Shown piece by piece: positions 55,434-64,000 of a stretch of DNA of 64,000 nucleotides; position 1 is the first letter of the stretch, and every line of letters begins with the position of its first letter. The notes under the pieces are model-generated. The model was not told the DNA's origin. It did no database searches and saw nothing but the letters and a program-made list of their open reading frames with translations. Origin of the DNA: Bacteroidetes bacterium HGW-Bacteroidetes-1 (GTDB taxonomy: Bacteria; Bacteroidota; Bacteroidia; Bacteroidales; F082); assembly GCA_002842755.1 (NCBI GenBank), contig PHDU01000010.1, positions 41,735 to 105,734 on the forward strand, written 5' to 3'. The position numbers were made by a program, and so were the translations under genes.

Positions 55434-56588
55434 CTAAAATCCAGTTTTCGAATTCATTGCATTTAAACCTGCCAGCTCTTCCAATGCAAGAATGCTATAT
55501 GATGTAACCAAAACAGGATTGTTTTCCCACCAGCGACCGTTCTCATTGATCCAAAAGCCTTCTGCATGCTGGGTTTTAATGAGCTGATCAGCCAGAACAT
55601 TGCGCCATGCAATGCTTTTTCCTGCGCTGTCGGTTATTGTTTCGTCACCATAGGCATGCAGGGTTTTGGCCATTGTTTGATAGTAATAATACAAACCTTG
55701 TTTTCCCATAAAGGGTGTTTCTTCCACCATGAAGTTTTTACTGATCCATTCAAATGCTGCTTTTACCCTTATATCATCTTTATCAACCTTGGCATAAATC
55801 AAGCTTTTTAGGCCTGCATAAGTCATACTGCCATAGGAGCTCGTTCCACCTGCTTTACTCGTCCCCGGGCCATAAACGAAACCACCATCGTTGGAGCTGT
55901 CGACTTCCGGATTTATACTTTGCAGATTTTGACATTTTGCTAGAAAAATAAGTGCTTTGTCATAAAAAAGCCGTTTACTTGTCATACTTTTTATTTCTTC
56001 AGCCGTCAATTTTTGTTCTGGGTTCATCTCAACGATATCCTCTTTGGCTAGCGCCTCAATTGCCCATTGCAAGTTTGAGAGATCAGCACGTTCTTTTTCG
56101 CCATAACCTACTCCACCATAGTTGAGGCTGTCAGGAGAAAGTGTGCCATCATATCCAAACTGTGTACGCATCAAAAAACTTTCGGCATTGCTTATAATCG
56201 TTTGGAAACCAGGATTTTTAGCATCTTTTAATGCCGTAACACATATCGCTGTGTTATAAGTAGGCATATTATCATTGTAGATACCTCCGTCGGGCTTAAC
56301 ACAGGAAATAAGAAAATCGAAGCCCTTTTTAATAAATGGTTCGTCATGTGTAATTGAAGGATGTGCTCTTAAAAATGAAGATAAAACGAGGGCAGTGATT
56401 GCAGGATAATTTTGCCACGAACCATTTTTATCCTGTTGATCCATCAACCATTTAAGTCCTATTTTTATTGAGTGGTCAACTTCTTTTGAAAGCGACAAAT
56501 CAATATCAGTGCCCGATCTCAAAGGAGATCCAATAATGGATAATATGAGTATGATTGCAATTTGAATTTTTAGTTTATTAATTTTCAT
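55434..56588 (-). CDS. secreted alpha/alpha-toroid protein (prenyltransferase/squalene-oxidase-like repeats)
   Basis: A 384-residue exported protein with an N-terminal signal (MKINKLKIQIAIILILSIIG). The mature part is a run of helical-hairpin repeats of the terpenoid-cyclase toroid type: GLKWLMDQQDKNGSW, FDFLISCVKPDGGIY, SYGSMTYAGLKSLIYA, GLYYYYQTMAKTLHAYG and VTSYSILALEEL. There is no DxDD or DDxxD cyclase motif, so it is probably a binding or scaffold protein rather than a cyclase. The same fold is used by transcobalamin and intrinsic factor. It shares the GxW...PxITALxLxxFL pattern with the toroid of the 49064-55195 protein. It lies 8 bases after the YdjY-like gene. Confidence 0.75.
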   Translation of the reverse strand: MKINKLKIQIAIILILSIIGSPLRSGTDIDLSLSKEVDHSIKIGLKWLMDQQDKNGSWQNYPAITALVLSSFLRAHPSITHDEPFIKKGFDFLISCVKPDGGIYNDNMPTYNTAICVTALKDAKNPGFQTIISNAESFLMRTQFGYDGTLSPDSLNYGGVGYGEKERADLSNLQWAIEALAKEDIVEMNPEQKLTAEEIKSMTSKRLFYDKALIFLAKCQNLQSINPEVDSSNDGGFVYGPGTSKAGGTSSYGSMTYAGLKSLIYAKVDKDDIRVKAAFEWISKNFMVEETPFMGKQGLYYYYQTMAKTLHAYGDETITDSAGKSIAWRNVLADQLIKTQHAEGFWINENGRWWENNPVLVTSYSILALEELAGLNAMNSKTGF

Positions 56589-56596
56589 GACTTCAA

Positions 56597-57316
56597 TTAT
56601 TTTATAGTTTCAATTATTAAATTTACCGGTTGATCTTTTGCTAAACCAATTTTTTCATTTACATAGAACCATTCATCGTTGTTTTTATCATCGTTATTCA
56701 TCTCGATGAAGGCCACAGGATCATGATAGGTTGCAATCATTGTAACATCTTCATCGATGATAATATATCCGCTTTTATGCGTTACTGCACCTCTGTAAAG
56801 CCAGCTTAGCCTGTCGATAGGTTTCTTTTTACGAACATCATAAATAAACTCATTTAAAGGCTTTTTAATGATTTGCCCTTTCAATTCATATTCTATGAAA
56901 ATCAGTATGCTATCACCAGGTGTCTCTATAGTTGAATAAGGACTCAGCGGGTCTTCCATTGTTGGATCTTCGGGCATCTCATTTACCGGATCAAGCCCCA
57001 AAAGCAATAAAGCAGCATTGAGTGCAACTGGTTTAATATCAGTAACTAAAAAACTTTCATGCGTTTTACCCTCAGGCCGGCAAAGTATCACTTCAATTAA
57101 TCCGGCAGTCATGTTGACTTTACAAGGAAGTGATAGCGAACGGTTTTCTTTGTTGATTAATATGCCCGAGAAATCAATTTCAGTATCATTACTTTTGATT
57201 GTTTGGGAAAAAGCTTTCGTATTCAGAACAAATAGCAAGCTATGTAAAAAGATTGCACTAATAACCAATGATTTCAGGTTAAAACGCACAAATAGTGTTG
57301 TCGTAATTTTTCTCAT
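56597..57316 (-). CDS. YdjY-like secreted protein
   Basis: A 239-residue exported protein. I start it at ATG 57316 (MRKITTTLFVRFN), five bases after the upstream receptor stop. A longer frame to 57418 would run back into that gene. The signal peptide ends at KAFSQ. The domain has IEVILCRPEGKTHESFLVTDIKPVALNAAL, the hallmark of YdjY-like proteins, followed by an acidic loop (NEMPEDPTMEDP) and the C-terminal ATYHDPVAFIEMNNDDKNNDEWFYVNE. The family's role is unknown. Its place between two TonB-dependent receptors and a toroid protein suggests a periplasmic or surface ligand-handling step. Confidence 0.65.
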   Translation of the reverse strand: MRKITTTLFVRFNLKSLVISAIFLHSLLFVLNTKAFSQTIKSNDTEIDFSGILINKENRSLSLPCKVNMTAGLIEVILCRPEGKTHESFLVTDIKPVALNAALLLLGLDPVNEMPEDPTMEDPLSPYSTIETPGDSILIFIEYELKGQIIKKPLNEFIYDVRKKKPIDRLSWLYRGAVTHKSGYIIIDEDVTMIATYHDPVAFIEMNNDDKNNDEWFYVNEKIGLAKDQPVNLIIETIK

Positions 57317-57320
57317 GTAT

Positions 57321-59591
57321 TTATTTTTTAATAATATGTTGCGCACCAATATTAATCGAGATAAAAACACTTCGTCCATAGCCATGAACACCCGAGCCAT
57401 GGGTTTGATAAACTTCATTAAATAGATTGTTTATTCCAATTATCGTATTAAAATACTTATTTTCAAATCCAACTTTTAGATTACTGATAAGCCAACCAGG
57501 TGTGCCACCAGGGGGTATTCTTGTATCCAAAATGTCACTTGAAGAAAGTCGGTCTTGTTTGAGTGCTCCAGTAAGCTCAAATTTGCACCAAACATTTTTT
57601 TGGGTAATATACTCTAGCCCAATTCTTCCAAAAAAGGGTGGAATTCTAGTTAAAGGTTCATCTAAAGAAAGACTTTGTCCATGCGTATAACAGAAGTTGC
57701 CACTTAGTGAAAAACTACTATTAAGTTGCTGATGATATTCGCCTTCGACACCATAGAGCTTTGCTTTTGAAAAATTGGATTTTTGATATATTTTTTCGCC
57801 ATCAATTGAATCCATTCCCATAAATGATGATTCAATGCGTTCGATCATATCATTTATTGTAGTATGGTAGATAGTAAAAGAAGCTTTAGATTTGCGGGAG
57901 TTGAGCTTCAATCCTGTTTCAAAAGTTTGGGATTTTTCCGGGTTAAGTTTTGGATTGGGAATTTCGATCCCATAATTAAATATCCCAAAACTACTTAAAT
58001 CGTTGATGTTTGGCGCTCTAAAGGAAGTATTTGCAGACAAATAAACATTAATTGTTTTACTTAGTCGTCGAAGCATTGAAATATTATAAACAAACGCCTT
58101 GGGCTTCAAACTGAAATCACCGGCAAGGTGGTCTTCAACATTAATTTTGTGTAGGTTATAGCGAATTCCTAAATTAAGTGTTAAAAAATTGAATTCAAGA
58201 ATGTGAGATGTAAAAAAAGCAAAGCTTTCAGCCTTGGATCCATTGGGATAATACCCTCGCTCTATCTGATCCACACCGAGGATAGATTCAATCTTTTTAC
58301 TTTGCACCTGATCATTATAATAATCAAACCCATAGTTAACATACCACATTGAATGGGGCTTGGATTGAACTTCTACAGAAGCATTGTATGTTTCAATTAA
58401 ATCAGACTCAATTGTCAAATTGGAAGTTGCTTTTTTTTGTATTTCCCTTTTTTCGTCAGATTGGCTGTAAGCTAAGGTATATAAAATTTTAGAGTTCCAT
58501 TTATCGGAAAGAGCTGATTCAAATTTAATATATCCAAGTTGTCGCGTTTGAGGATTAAAATGAAAGCGGTAATAACCTGACATAATTTTATCGAATCTTG
58601 GCACATCATTCTGTTCGTTATATTGATAGGCAAATGTTAAAAGATGACTTTGTCCTATTTTTTGTTTTAGCTTTAAGTCAGCAGAAATACCCTTATAACC
58701 CGTTGGTGATTCAAATCCTATATTTCTTCCAGCCAAAATATCTCCAAAATGACTAAATGTAATTCCAGAAAGAATTGAGCTATTTTTTCCAGCGACCAAA
58801 AATTGAGTTCTTCCAGTTTTTTCCATTCCATTACTCATCCATCTCGAATATGCATCTGCTTCAACGATCATTCCATTATTTGAAAACTCGGGTTCTTTCG
58901 TTAATATCTGAACTACACCACCCAATGCATCACTACCATAATTTACCGATCCGGAACCTTTCACTACTTCAACTTTTTCTATTATAAAAGGGTCAATGGT
59001 GTTGAGATATTGATTGGGACCATATCTAAAGGTGCTATTATTCAGGCGTATTCCATCAACAAGAAGAAGAATTTGATTGCCCATCAACCCTCTTATTATG
59101 GGCGAACCTCCTCCATGGTTTGTTTTTTGAACAAATACTCCCGTCGCTTCTTCAAGAGTTTCAGGGGTACTCCTAGCAAGCTGCTTTTTTAGTACACTCG
59201 AATTGAGGATACTAATTGATGATGGTGTTGAAAAGGAGCTTCTACTCATACGTAAAGCCGTTACAACTACTTCACTTTCAATGAGGATGCTAATGGGTGA
59301 GATTAGAATTTTATCCAGAATTGTAAAATTTGTATCCGCTGTCACCTTTAAATTAATACTCTTATACCCTAAACTTGATATTTCAAGCGTATAAATACCT
59401 TCTTTGGGCAGTATGAGGCTAAAATCACCATTGATATCTGTGAATGTGCCAATATTATTTTCATGAACAGCAATATTCGCACCTGCAATTGGTTTTTGAG
59501 ATGTTGCATCTTCAATTTTACCAGTTATAGTTTGTGATAAACTGATTTTCACAAACAAGATCAATATGCACGTTAGAATATTTTTGAACAT
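57321..59591 (-). CDS. TonB-dependent outer membrane receptor (FRAP-box type)
   Basis: A 756-residue receptor. The signal peptide is followed by a carboxypeptidase-regulatory-like domain (ITGKIEDATSQKPIAGANIA). The plug has IIRGLMGNQILLLVDGIRL, FRYGPNQYLNTIDP and GSGSVNYGSDALGGVVQIL. The barrel includes FRAPNINDLSSFG and PNPKLNPEKS, similar to the FRAP/NPNL boxes of haem and haemoglobin receptors, but those boxes are too loose to fix the substrate. It starts six bases after the other receptor and is in one operon with it. Confidence 0.92.
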   Translation of the reverse strand: MFKNILTCILILFVKISLSQTITGKIEDATSQKPIAGANIAVHENNIGTFTDINGDFSLILPKEGIYTLEISSLGYKSINLKVTADTNFTILDKILISPISILIESEVVVTALRMSRSSFSTPSSISILNSSVLKKQLARSTPETLEEATGVFVQKTNHGGGSPIIRGLMGNQILLLVDGIRLNNSTFRYGPNQYLNTIDPFIIEKVEVVKGSGSVNYGSDALGGVVQILTKEPEFSNNGMIVEADAYSRWMSNGMEKTGRTQFLVAGKNSSILSGITFSHFGDILAGRNIGFESPTGYKGISADLKLKQKIGQSHLLTFAYQYNEQNDVPRFDKIMSGYYRFHFNPQTRQLGYIKFESALSDKWNSKILYTLAYSQSDEKREIQKKATSNLTIESDLIETYNASVEVQSKPHSMWYVNYGFDYYNDQVQSKKIESILGVDQIERGYYPNGSKAESFAFFTSHILEFNFLTLNLGIRYNLHKINVEDHLAGDFSLKPKAFVYNISMLRRLSKTINVYLSANTSFRAPNINDLSSFGIFNYGIEIPNPKLNPEKSQTFETGLKLNSRKSKASFTIYHTTINDMIERIESSFMGMDSIDGEKIYQKSNFSKAKLYGVEGEYHQQLNSSFSLSGNFCYTHGQSLSLDEPLTRIPPFFGRIGLEYITQKNVWCKFELTGALKQDRLSSSDILDTRIPPGGTPGWLISNLKVGFENKYFNTIIGINNLFNEVYQTHGSGVHGYGRSVFISINIGAQHIIKK

Positions 59592-59597
59592 GGTGTT

Positions 59598-61799
59598 TTA
59601 AATATCGATACTCAATCCTCCACGAATGAATCTTCCCATACCCGGATACACTAATTTTGAACCATACTGCACATAACCTGTCGAAATAAATTCTTTATCA
59701 AATAAGTTTTCAATATCTAAGTAAAGCTTAATCTTTGTAAATTTATAACTTAACCGAACATTCATGGTTGTGTAAGGGTCTGATTTAAAAATATTTTCAT
59801 CGTCAAGATATGTACTGCTAACACCATTAAAAACGATGCTTCCACCCAGACCTGTTTCTTTTATAAATTGAATTCCAGCATTATAATTTGATTTTGGCAC
59901 ACCTTTTAAAAAGTTTCCATTGTAATCTCCAGAACTAAATTTGGCATGCATGAGATTAATGTTAGAAAAAACAGTCAGTTTGTTGTCATAAACCATTGCT
60001 ATCCCAGCTTCAAAACCAAGATGGCTGCTGCTTTGTATATTGCGATATTTAAATTCAGCCAAATCAAAGTCTATTTCATTTTCAATATAAGTTTGATACC
60101 CGCTAAAGTTGATGTTGGCAGTCAGTTTATTGCTAAGTTCAATGGTTTGATAGGTGCCAATTTCAAAATTTAAACTTTTTTGTGGCTCAAGTTCCGGATT
60201 AGAAAAGGGATCGCTATTTATTATAATCATATTGTAAAATGGGCCAAAATCCAAGAACATAGCATAGTTTATTCTTTTTTGGTCTGTCCTTTGATCCAAA
60301 GTAGGTGCTTTGAATGAACTTCCAATATTTACAAAAACAGACCCTCTGTAACTATCTTTATTCCCTGTAATATAATTGAATGCTATTTTAGGATTTATTG
60401 ACTGATAGTATTTTTTGTTGGTTGTATCTTTTACTGGAAATTCTCCTTTAAAATCATCTTTCAAAACATCATAACGAATTCCGGCGATCATACTAAAAAA
60501 AGAAGAGAACTTCATTTCACTATTGATAAATAATGCAGCTTTTAATCTAGAAACATTTTCCTTGGAATCGAGGCTGTCATATGGTCTGTATTGCTCCTGG
60601 AAGGTATAATCAAATCCTTTAAAAACATCATAAACTTTATTCTTACATGATCCATGATCGAGGTCCAAACCAGCAATAGTTTCAAAACGTCCATTTATAG
60701 ATTGATCATGATAATGTATTTTTAAACCAGATTGACTAGTATTGATAAGACGATTTTTCGAATTTCCGTATAAAGTAGTATCATATATCCCAATTGGTTG
60801 GAAAGTTGGAAATTCGAGAATGAGAGGAGGCTGAACATAGGTTCTTATTTCCTCTTTGGATTTAATATTGTAGGACAATGAAGTTGTTAAATCCCTCCTA
60901 TCTGAAAACACACTTTTAATTTGAGCATTTATATTATAGCTGTAATTTTTTATCATATCGGACTTAAAATATGGATCTGATTGTTGATAATCAGGATAAT
61001 GAAAATCATCGTTTATTGGGCCGGGTTGGTTTAGTTCTGTATTGTAATTATTCGAGCTTATTGTAAGTTGATTTGAACGATTTAGCTTCAATTCAAACTT
61101 GCCGCCAAACTGAAAGTTGGAAGAATTGCTATGTTGTCTGTACCCATTGCTTTTATCATAGTTTGCATAAATACTAAAGTTTCCTTTTTTCAATAAATTT
61201 GTATGATAAAGACCAGTTTTTAACGTTTGAAAGCTACCGTATTCAAATTGCAAATTTGTTCTGTTTTTTAATGGTTGTTTGGTAATAAGATTTAAAACTC
61301 CTCCAATTGCAGCATCACCATATAATGCTGATGAACCTCCACGTAAAATTTCGATCTTCGAAATTAAATCAAGAGGTATTGCATTCCAGTTTACTTTTCC
61401 GTTCTCAATATCATTTAATTGCAAACCATCTAATAAAACCACCAAATACTCTGATTCACCGCCGCCATGAAAACCTCTAACATTTACAATAGGCATATTA
61501 TTTGATCCATCTGAGTATGAAACAAACAATCCAGGTAAATACCTTAACAGTCCTGAGAAAGAATTAGCCGGTAAGGTGGAAATCTCATTATAATTTATAG
61601 ACGAAATTGCTGACCCACAATTAATCAATGAGTTTTCAAACATATTTGCAGTTATTACAACTTCATCCAGATTTACTTGTTTCAAAGTATCCAGCGGAAT
61701 ATTATCTTGAGAAAATCCGAAACTATTAATAAAACTAAAAACCACAGTGAATAACAGGCTAATGAGTGTTCTTAGGGAGTGTTTTTTTACAGATTTCAT
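59598..61799 (-). CDS. TonB-dependent outer membrane receptor
   Basis: A 733-residue receptor without the carboxypeptidase-like extension. After the signal peptide it has LDEVVITANMFE (TonB-box-like region), the plug VNVRGFHGGGESEYLVVLLDG and LRGGSSALYGDAAIGGVLNLIT, and a barrel ending in GRFIRGGLSIDI. It has the size and domain order of siderophore, cobalamin and metallophore receptors. It is the first gene of the four-gene operon that continues with the second receptor, the YdjY-like gene and the toroid gene. No cobalamin riboswitch or Fur-like site is visible upstream. Confidence 0.92.
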   Translation of the reverse strand: MKSVKKHSLRTLISLLFTVVFSFINSFGFSQDNIPLDTLKQVNLDEVVITANMFENSLINCGSAISSINYNEISTLPANSFSGLLRYLPGLFVSYSDGSNNMPIVNVRGFHGGGESEYLVVLLDGLQLNDIENGKVNWNAIPLDLISKIEILRGGSSALYGDAAIGGVLNLITKQPLKNRTNLQFEYGSFQTLKTGLYHTNLLKKGNFSIYANYDKSNGYRQHSNSSNFQFGGKFELKLNRSNQLTISSNNYNTELNQPGPINDDFHYPDYQQSDPYFKSDMIKNYSYNINAQIKSVFSDRRDLTTSLSYNIKSKEEIRTYVQPPLILEFPTFQPIGIYDTTLYGNSKNRLINTSQSGLKIHYHDQSINGRFETIAGLDLDHGSCKNKVYDVFKGFDYTFQEQYRPYDSLDSKENVSRLKAALFINSEMKFSSFFSMIAGIRYDVLKDDFKGEFPVKDTTNKKYYQSINPKIAFNYITGNKDSYRGSVFVNIGSSFKAPTLDQRTDQKRINYAMFLDFGPFYNMIIINSDPFSNPELEPQKSLNFEIGTYQTIELSNKLTANINFSGYQTYIENEIDFDLAEFKYRNIQSSSHLGFEAGIAMVYDNKLTVFSNINLMHAKFSSGDYNGNFLKGVPKSNYNAGIQFIKETGLGGSIVFNGVSSTYLDDENIFKSDPYTTMNVRLSYKFTKIKLYLDIENLFDKEFISTGYVQYGSKLVYPGMGRFIRGGLSIDI

Positions 61800-61907
61800 A
61801 AAATTTTTGTTTTGTTTTTAAAATTAAAGAATTTCATTGATACCAGACTAAATTTAACATGTAAGTGCAATTTCAAACTTGTGTTTTATTATTTTTTTCA
61901 TAGGGCT

Positions 61908-62657
61908 TTAATCCAGAAAATCTTCCAATGCTTTAACTCTTCGAGCAGGAACTTGAATCTGAATTAGTTGATCATTAAATTTTAATGAGCATATGCGAGA
62001 TTTGCGATCAACTTTGGTCAAGTAATTGACATTTATAATATGGGATCTCGTGATTCTTGCGAATAATCTATCAGGCAAAACGTTCATTACTGACCCTAAA
62101 TTCATTGATAAGATTTCTTTAAGTCCATTGTTAAGAAAGATTTCTGAATAATTCCAATCTGCCTGTATGTAAACTATATCGTTTGGGTCGACAAGTATAA
62201 ATCCACAGCGTGTATTAAATCTAGTTCGTTTTTGTCTATTTAGTTGATTTATTAGAAGATCAATTTTTTTTGGAATGTTATGATTATATTTATTTGAAAG
62301 CAATCGTTTAATGATATTGTCAACGTCATACTTATTAATTGGCTTGATTAAATAATCCATCACATCATACCTAATTGCTTTTTTAGCATAATGATCAAGT
62401 TCAGCCATAAACACAATATTTGTTTTAATTTCTAATGCATGAAGTTCATCAATAAGATCGAACCCATCTTTCCCTGGCATATCTAAATTCACAAAAATTA
62501 CATCAGGCGCTTTGATAGCAATCACACGTATAGAGCAATCAACATCTGATAAAGAAGCCAAAATGTCTAATTCTGAAAATTCATTTAAAATGGCAGATAT
62601 CTTTTTGCGGGACAATAAATCATCATCCACAATGAGGGCGGTTAATTCTTTGGCCAT
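61908..62657 (-). CDS. LytTR-family response regulator
   Basis: A 249-residue regulator. The receiver domain (residues 6-120) has the acidic pair VDDD, the phospho-acceptor Asp59 in VNLDMPGKDG and the Lys in YLIKPIN. The LytTR DNA-binding domain (about 145-248) shows FILVDPNDIVYIQADWNYSEI, RITRSHIINVNYLTKVDR and IQVPARRVKALEDFL. No sensor kinase is encoded nearby, so its input is unknown. It lies 108 bases upstream of the receptor operon on the same strand and may control it. Confidence 0.92.
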   Translation of the reverse strand: MAKELTALIVDDDLLSRKKISAILNEFSELDILASLSDVDCSIRVIAIKAPDVIFVNLDMPGKDGFDLIDELHALEIKTNIVFMAELDHYAKKAIRYDVMDYLIKPINKYDVDNIIKRLLSNKYNHNIPKKIDLLINQLNRQKRTRFNTRCGFILVDPNDIVYIQADWNYSEIFLNNGLKEILSMNLGSVMNVLPDRLFARITRSHIINVNYLTKVDRKSRICSLKFNDQLIQIQVPARRVKALEDFLD

Positions 62658-63314
62658 GACTAGTTGGTTTGGTTTGGGCTGTAAAGTTAAAAAGAGTTAA
62701 ATTTCTTTGCAAATTAAATTCGATTTTATTTCAGATTTTTTTAAAATTAGTTCTAATTCTCACCATCACAAAAAGAAGTCTGGATTTAAAATTATATTGA
62801 GTAGATCGTCCTCAGCTTTCAGAAACCAGTTTTATGTCAGACTTGTCTAAAACTATTTGCTTAATTGCATATAAACAAGTAATTAAATATGGTTAATAGA
62901 TATCATGGCTCACAAATTTTCAAAAGATTGTGGCGGTTTATTTACGAATTTATATTCATACACCAATTAAAGTACGTAATATTTGAAACGCTATCCAGAG
63001 TATTTTTCAACTCGCGCAATATATTGCCAAATAAAGGATTTTCTAACTGTAATTCTCACAAAGACAGGTCCCATACCATCTTTGAGTTGTTATATATGCT
63101 TCACTTACAATAGCACCTTGAAAGTATTCTTTCCATAGCTTGTATGATTACTGTGAAACAATTTGGAATATTTTTTGAAACGCATTATCAGCAATGTACT
63201 GCAATTCAATAAAAAGAATCTTATTCGGTGCAGTTATTTTAGTGGCGTTTTCTGCTTCGAATAAGTTTGTTACATATGCTTTAATATGCTTCCAATCCAC
63301 CCCCAAAACACAAA
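62658..63314. other. long AT-rich intergenic region with degenerate sequence
   Basis: No intact gene is seen in about 650 bases. A short minus-strand stretch near 63110-63240 reads like protein (ILFIELQYIADNAFQ) but is broken by stops. TTTGAAACG also occurs at 62992-63000 next to the longer repeat at 63174. It may be the remains of a lost gene. Confidence 0.4.
63174..63190. repeat. dispersed short repeat, copy B
   Basis: TTTGAAACGCATTATCA is identical to 48900-48916, again with GCAATTCAAT and an A-rich run downstream. Confidence 0.5.
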
Positions 63315-63349
63315 AAAACCACCAAAAACGTGCAATTTTCGGTGGTTTT
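63315..63349 (-). terminator. terminator downstream of tRNA-Ser
   Basis: AAAACCACC (63315-63323) pairs with GGTGGTTTT (63341-63349), with more A-T pairing inside. On the minus strand it ends in a T-run, 22 bases past the tRNA 3' end. Confidence 0.8.
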
Positions 63350-63371
63350 CTTCGGTTTTCAACCTACTGAG

Positions 63372-63460
63372 CGGAGAGAGGGGGATTCGAACCCCCGGTC
63401 CGCGGTAAAGCGGACAACGGTTTTCGAGACCGCCGCATTCAACCGCTCTGCCATCTCTCC
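63372..63460 (-). tRNA. tRNA-Ser (anticodon CGA)
   Basis: On the minus strand an 89-base cloverleaf folds. The acceptor stem is GGAGAGA/TCTCTCC with discriminator G, and the D arm contains AGCGGTTGAATGC. The anticodon loop is CTCGAAA (anticodon CGA, reading UCG). The long class II variable arm GTCCGC/GCGGAC is typical of serine tRNA, and the T arm contains GGGGGTTCGAATCCCCC. The 3' CCA is not encoded. A TAATTTTG element at 63619-63626 on the minus strand might be its promoter. Confidence 0.97.
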
Positions 63461-64000
63461 TGTTTAAAAAAACGACTTGAATGTCGCTCAGTGAGCCGTA
63501 AAACGAATTGGTAGATTGTCTTTACCTTTTTGCGCTTTTCTCAAAAGGTATATTTTTTGAAATATTCAGATTCAGACTCTGACAACAAAAATTGGATACC
63601 AATTCCAAATACGGTGCGCAAAATTAGTCAAAATATAAATAAGCAATACCACCGCATACTACAATTTCCTTTCCAGACAAGCCAAAATTTAAGATAATTA
63701 GTGACTTGTCTATAATGTCATGGGCTTGAACATTAAAGTCTGAGGGAAAGGCATGCAAGGAATGAATGTTAGGGGTTTACTAAAGCAAGTGACTGACATG
63801 AATGACGCGCTTAACGTAGCCATCAGACTTTAAAGACAATCATTAACTATTTCTACTTTACCAAATTGAAAAAAGTGGTGGTTTGTTTGATTATATGATT
63901 AATAATTAGTGTCAGAAAGAAAACACTACTTTTTTAAACAAGGTATAAAAAAAGACGAGGTTCTACTTTGTCTAAACTGAATTAAAGCACTGAATTCTGT
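63461..64000. other. end of window without a recognisable gene
   Basis: No supported coding region. A possible hairpin, TACCTTTT (63523-63530) with AAAAGGTA (63543-63550), is followed by TATTTTTT on the plus strand and might be a weak terminator for a gene outside my recognition. The rest is AT-rich. Confidence 0.4.

Noticed and set aside
61800..62900. Cobalamin riboswitch upstream of the TonB-receptor operon
   Set aside because: I searched by eye for the conserved B12-box and paired elements and found none, although an eye search is weak evidence.
62889..63113. 74-codon plus-strand open frame before the tRNA
   Set aside because: No family, promoter or ribosome-binding site, and the composition fits AT-rich non-coding sequence.
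1..64000. CRISPR arrays, insertion sequences, phage genes or replication origins
   Set aside because: No regularly spaced repeats, transposase, integrase or phage-like coding regions are visible.

Overview
The window looks like a chromosomal segment of an anaerobic, fermentative, polysaccharide-degrading member of the Bacteroidota. The evidence is a SusC/SusD pair, several secreted proteins with type IX secretion (T9SS) C-terminal sorting domains of types A and B, promoters matching the Bacteroidota form (TTG about 20 bases before TAnnTTTG), few Shine-Dalgarno sequences, low GC, and a trimeric [FeFe]-hydrogenase operon. I cannot name a genus.

Layout. 1-11363 (minus strand) is a polysaccharide utilization locus (PUL): two GH144-type (glycoamylase-like) lipoproteins, SusC, SusD, a LamG lipoprotein, a small membrane protein and a GH3 beta-glucosidase cut by the window edge. 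GH144 plus GH3 points to beta-1,2-glucan. A LacI-type operator lies upstream. Next come a T9SS thioredoxin-fold/Omp28-like protein and a one-protein triple-Y regulator. 16795-24841 is housekeeping: an FAD-dependent oxidoreductase, a thioredoxin-like gene broken by two amber codons, carAB, pdxJ and dtd. 24896-32168 holds a T9SS esterase, an SRPBCC protein, an MFS sugar transporter and two GH13 enzymes (branching enzyme and alpha-amylase).

32363-40797 (minus strand) is a hydrogen operon: rex, hydC, hydB, hydA, a hydS-like sensory hydrogenase with a PAS domain, and a SpoIIE phosphatase. A nested 73-base hairpin separates hydA from hydS. 41276-47348 holds a type-B T9SS adhesin-like protein, hypAB, a second rex and carbamate kinase, with Rex/CRP-like palindromes near rex2 and arcC. 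47708-48771 is a CNNM/CorC-type gene broken by a one-base frameshift.

49064-62657 (minus strand) is the least explained region: an orphan LytTR response regulator, two TonB-dependent receptors, a YdjY-like secreted protein, a secreted alpha/alpha-toroid protein (terpene-cyclase-like repeats), and a 2043-residue T9SS protein that joins an astacin protease to a second toroid, five PKD-like repeats and a dockerin-like segment. It reads as an outer-membrane capture and uptake system of unknown substrate and is my best candidate for an undescribed system. The window ends with tRNA-Ser(CGA) and unassigned sequence.
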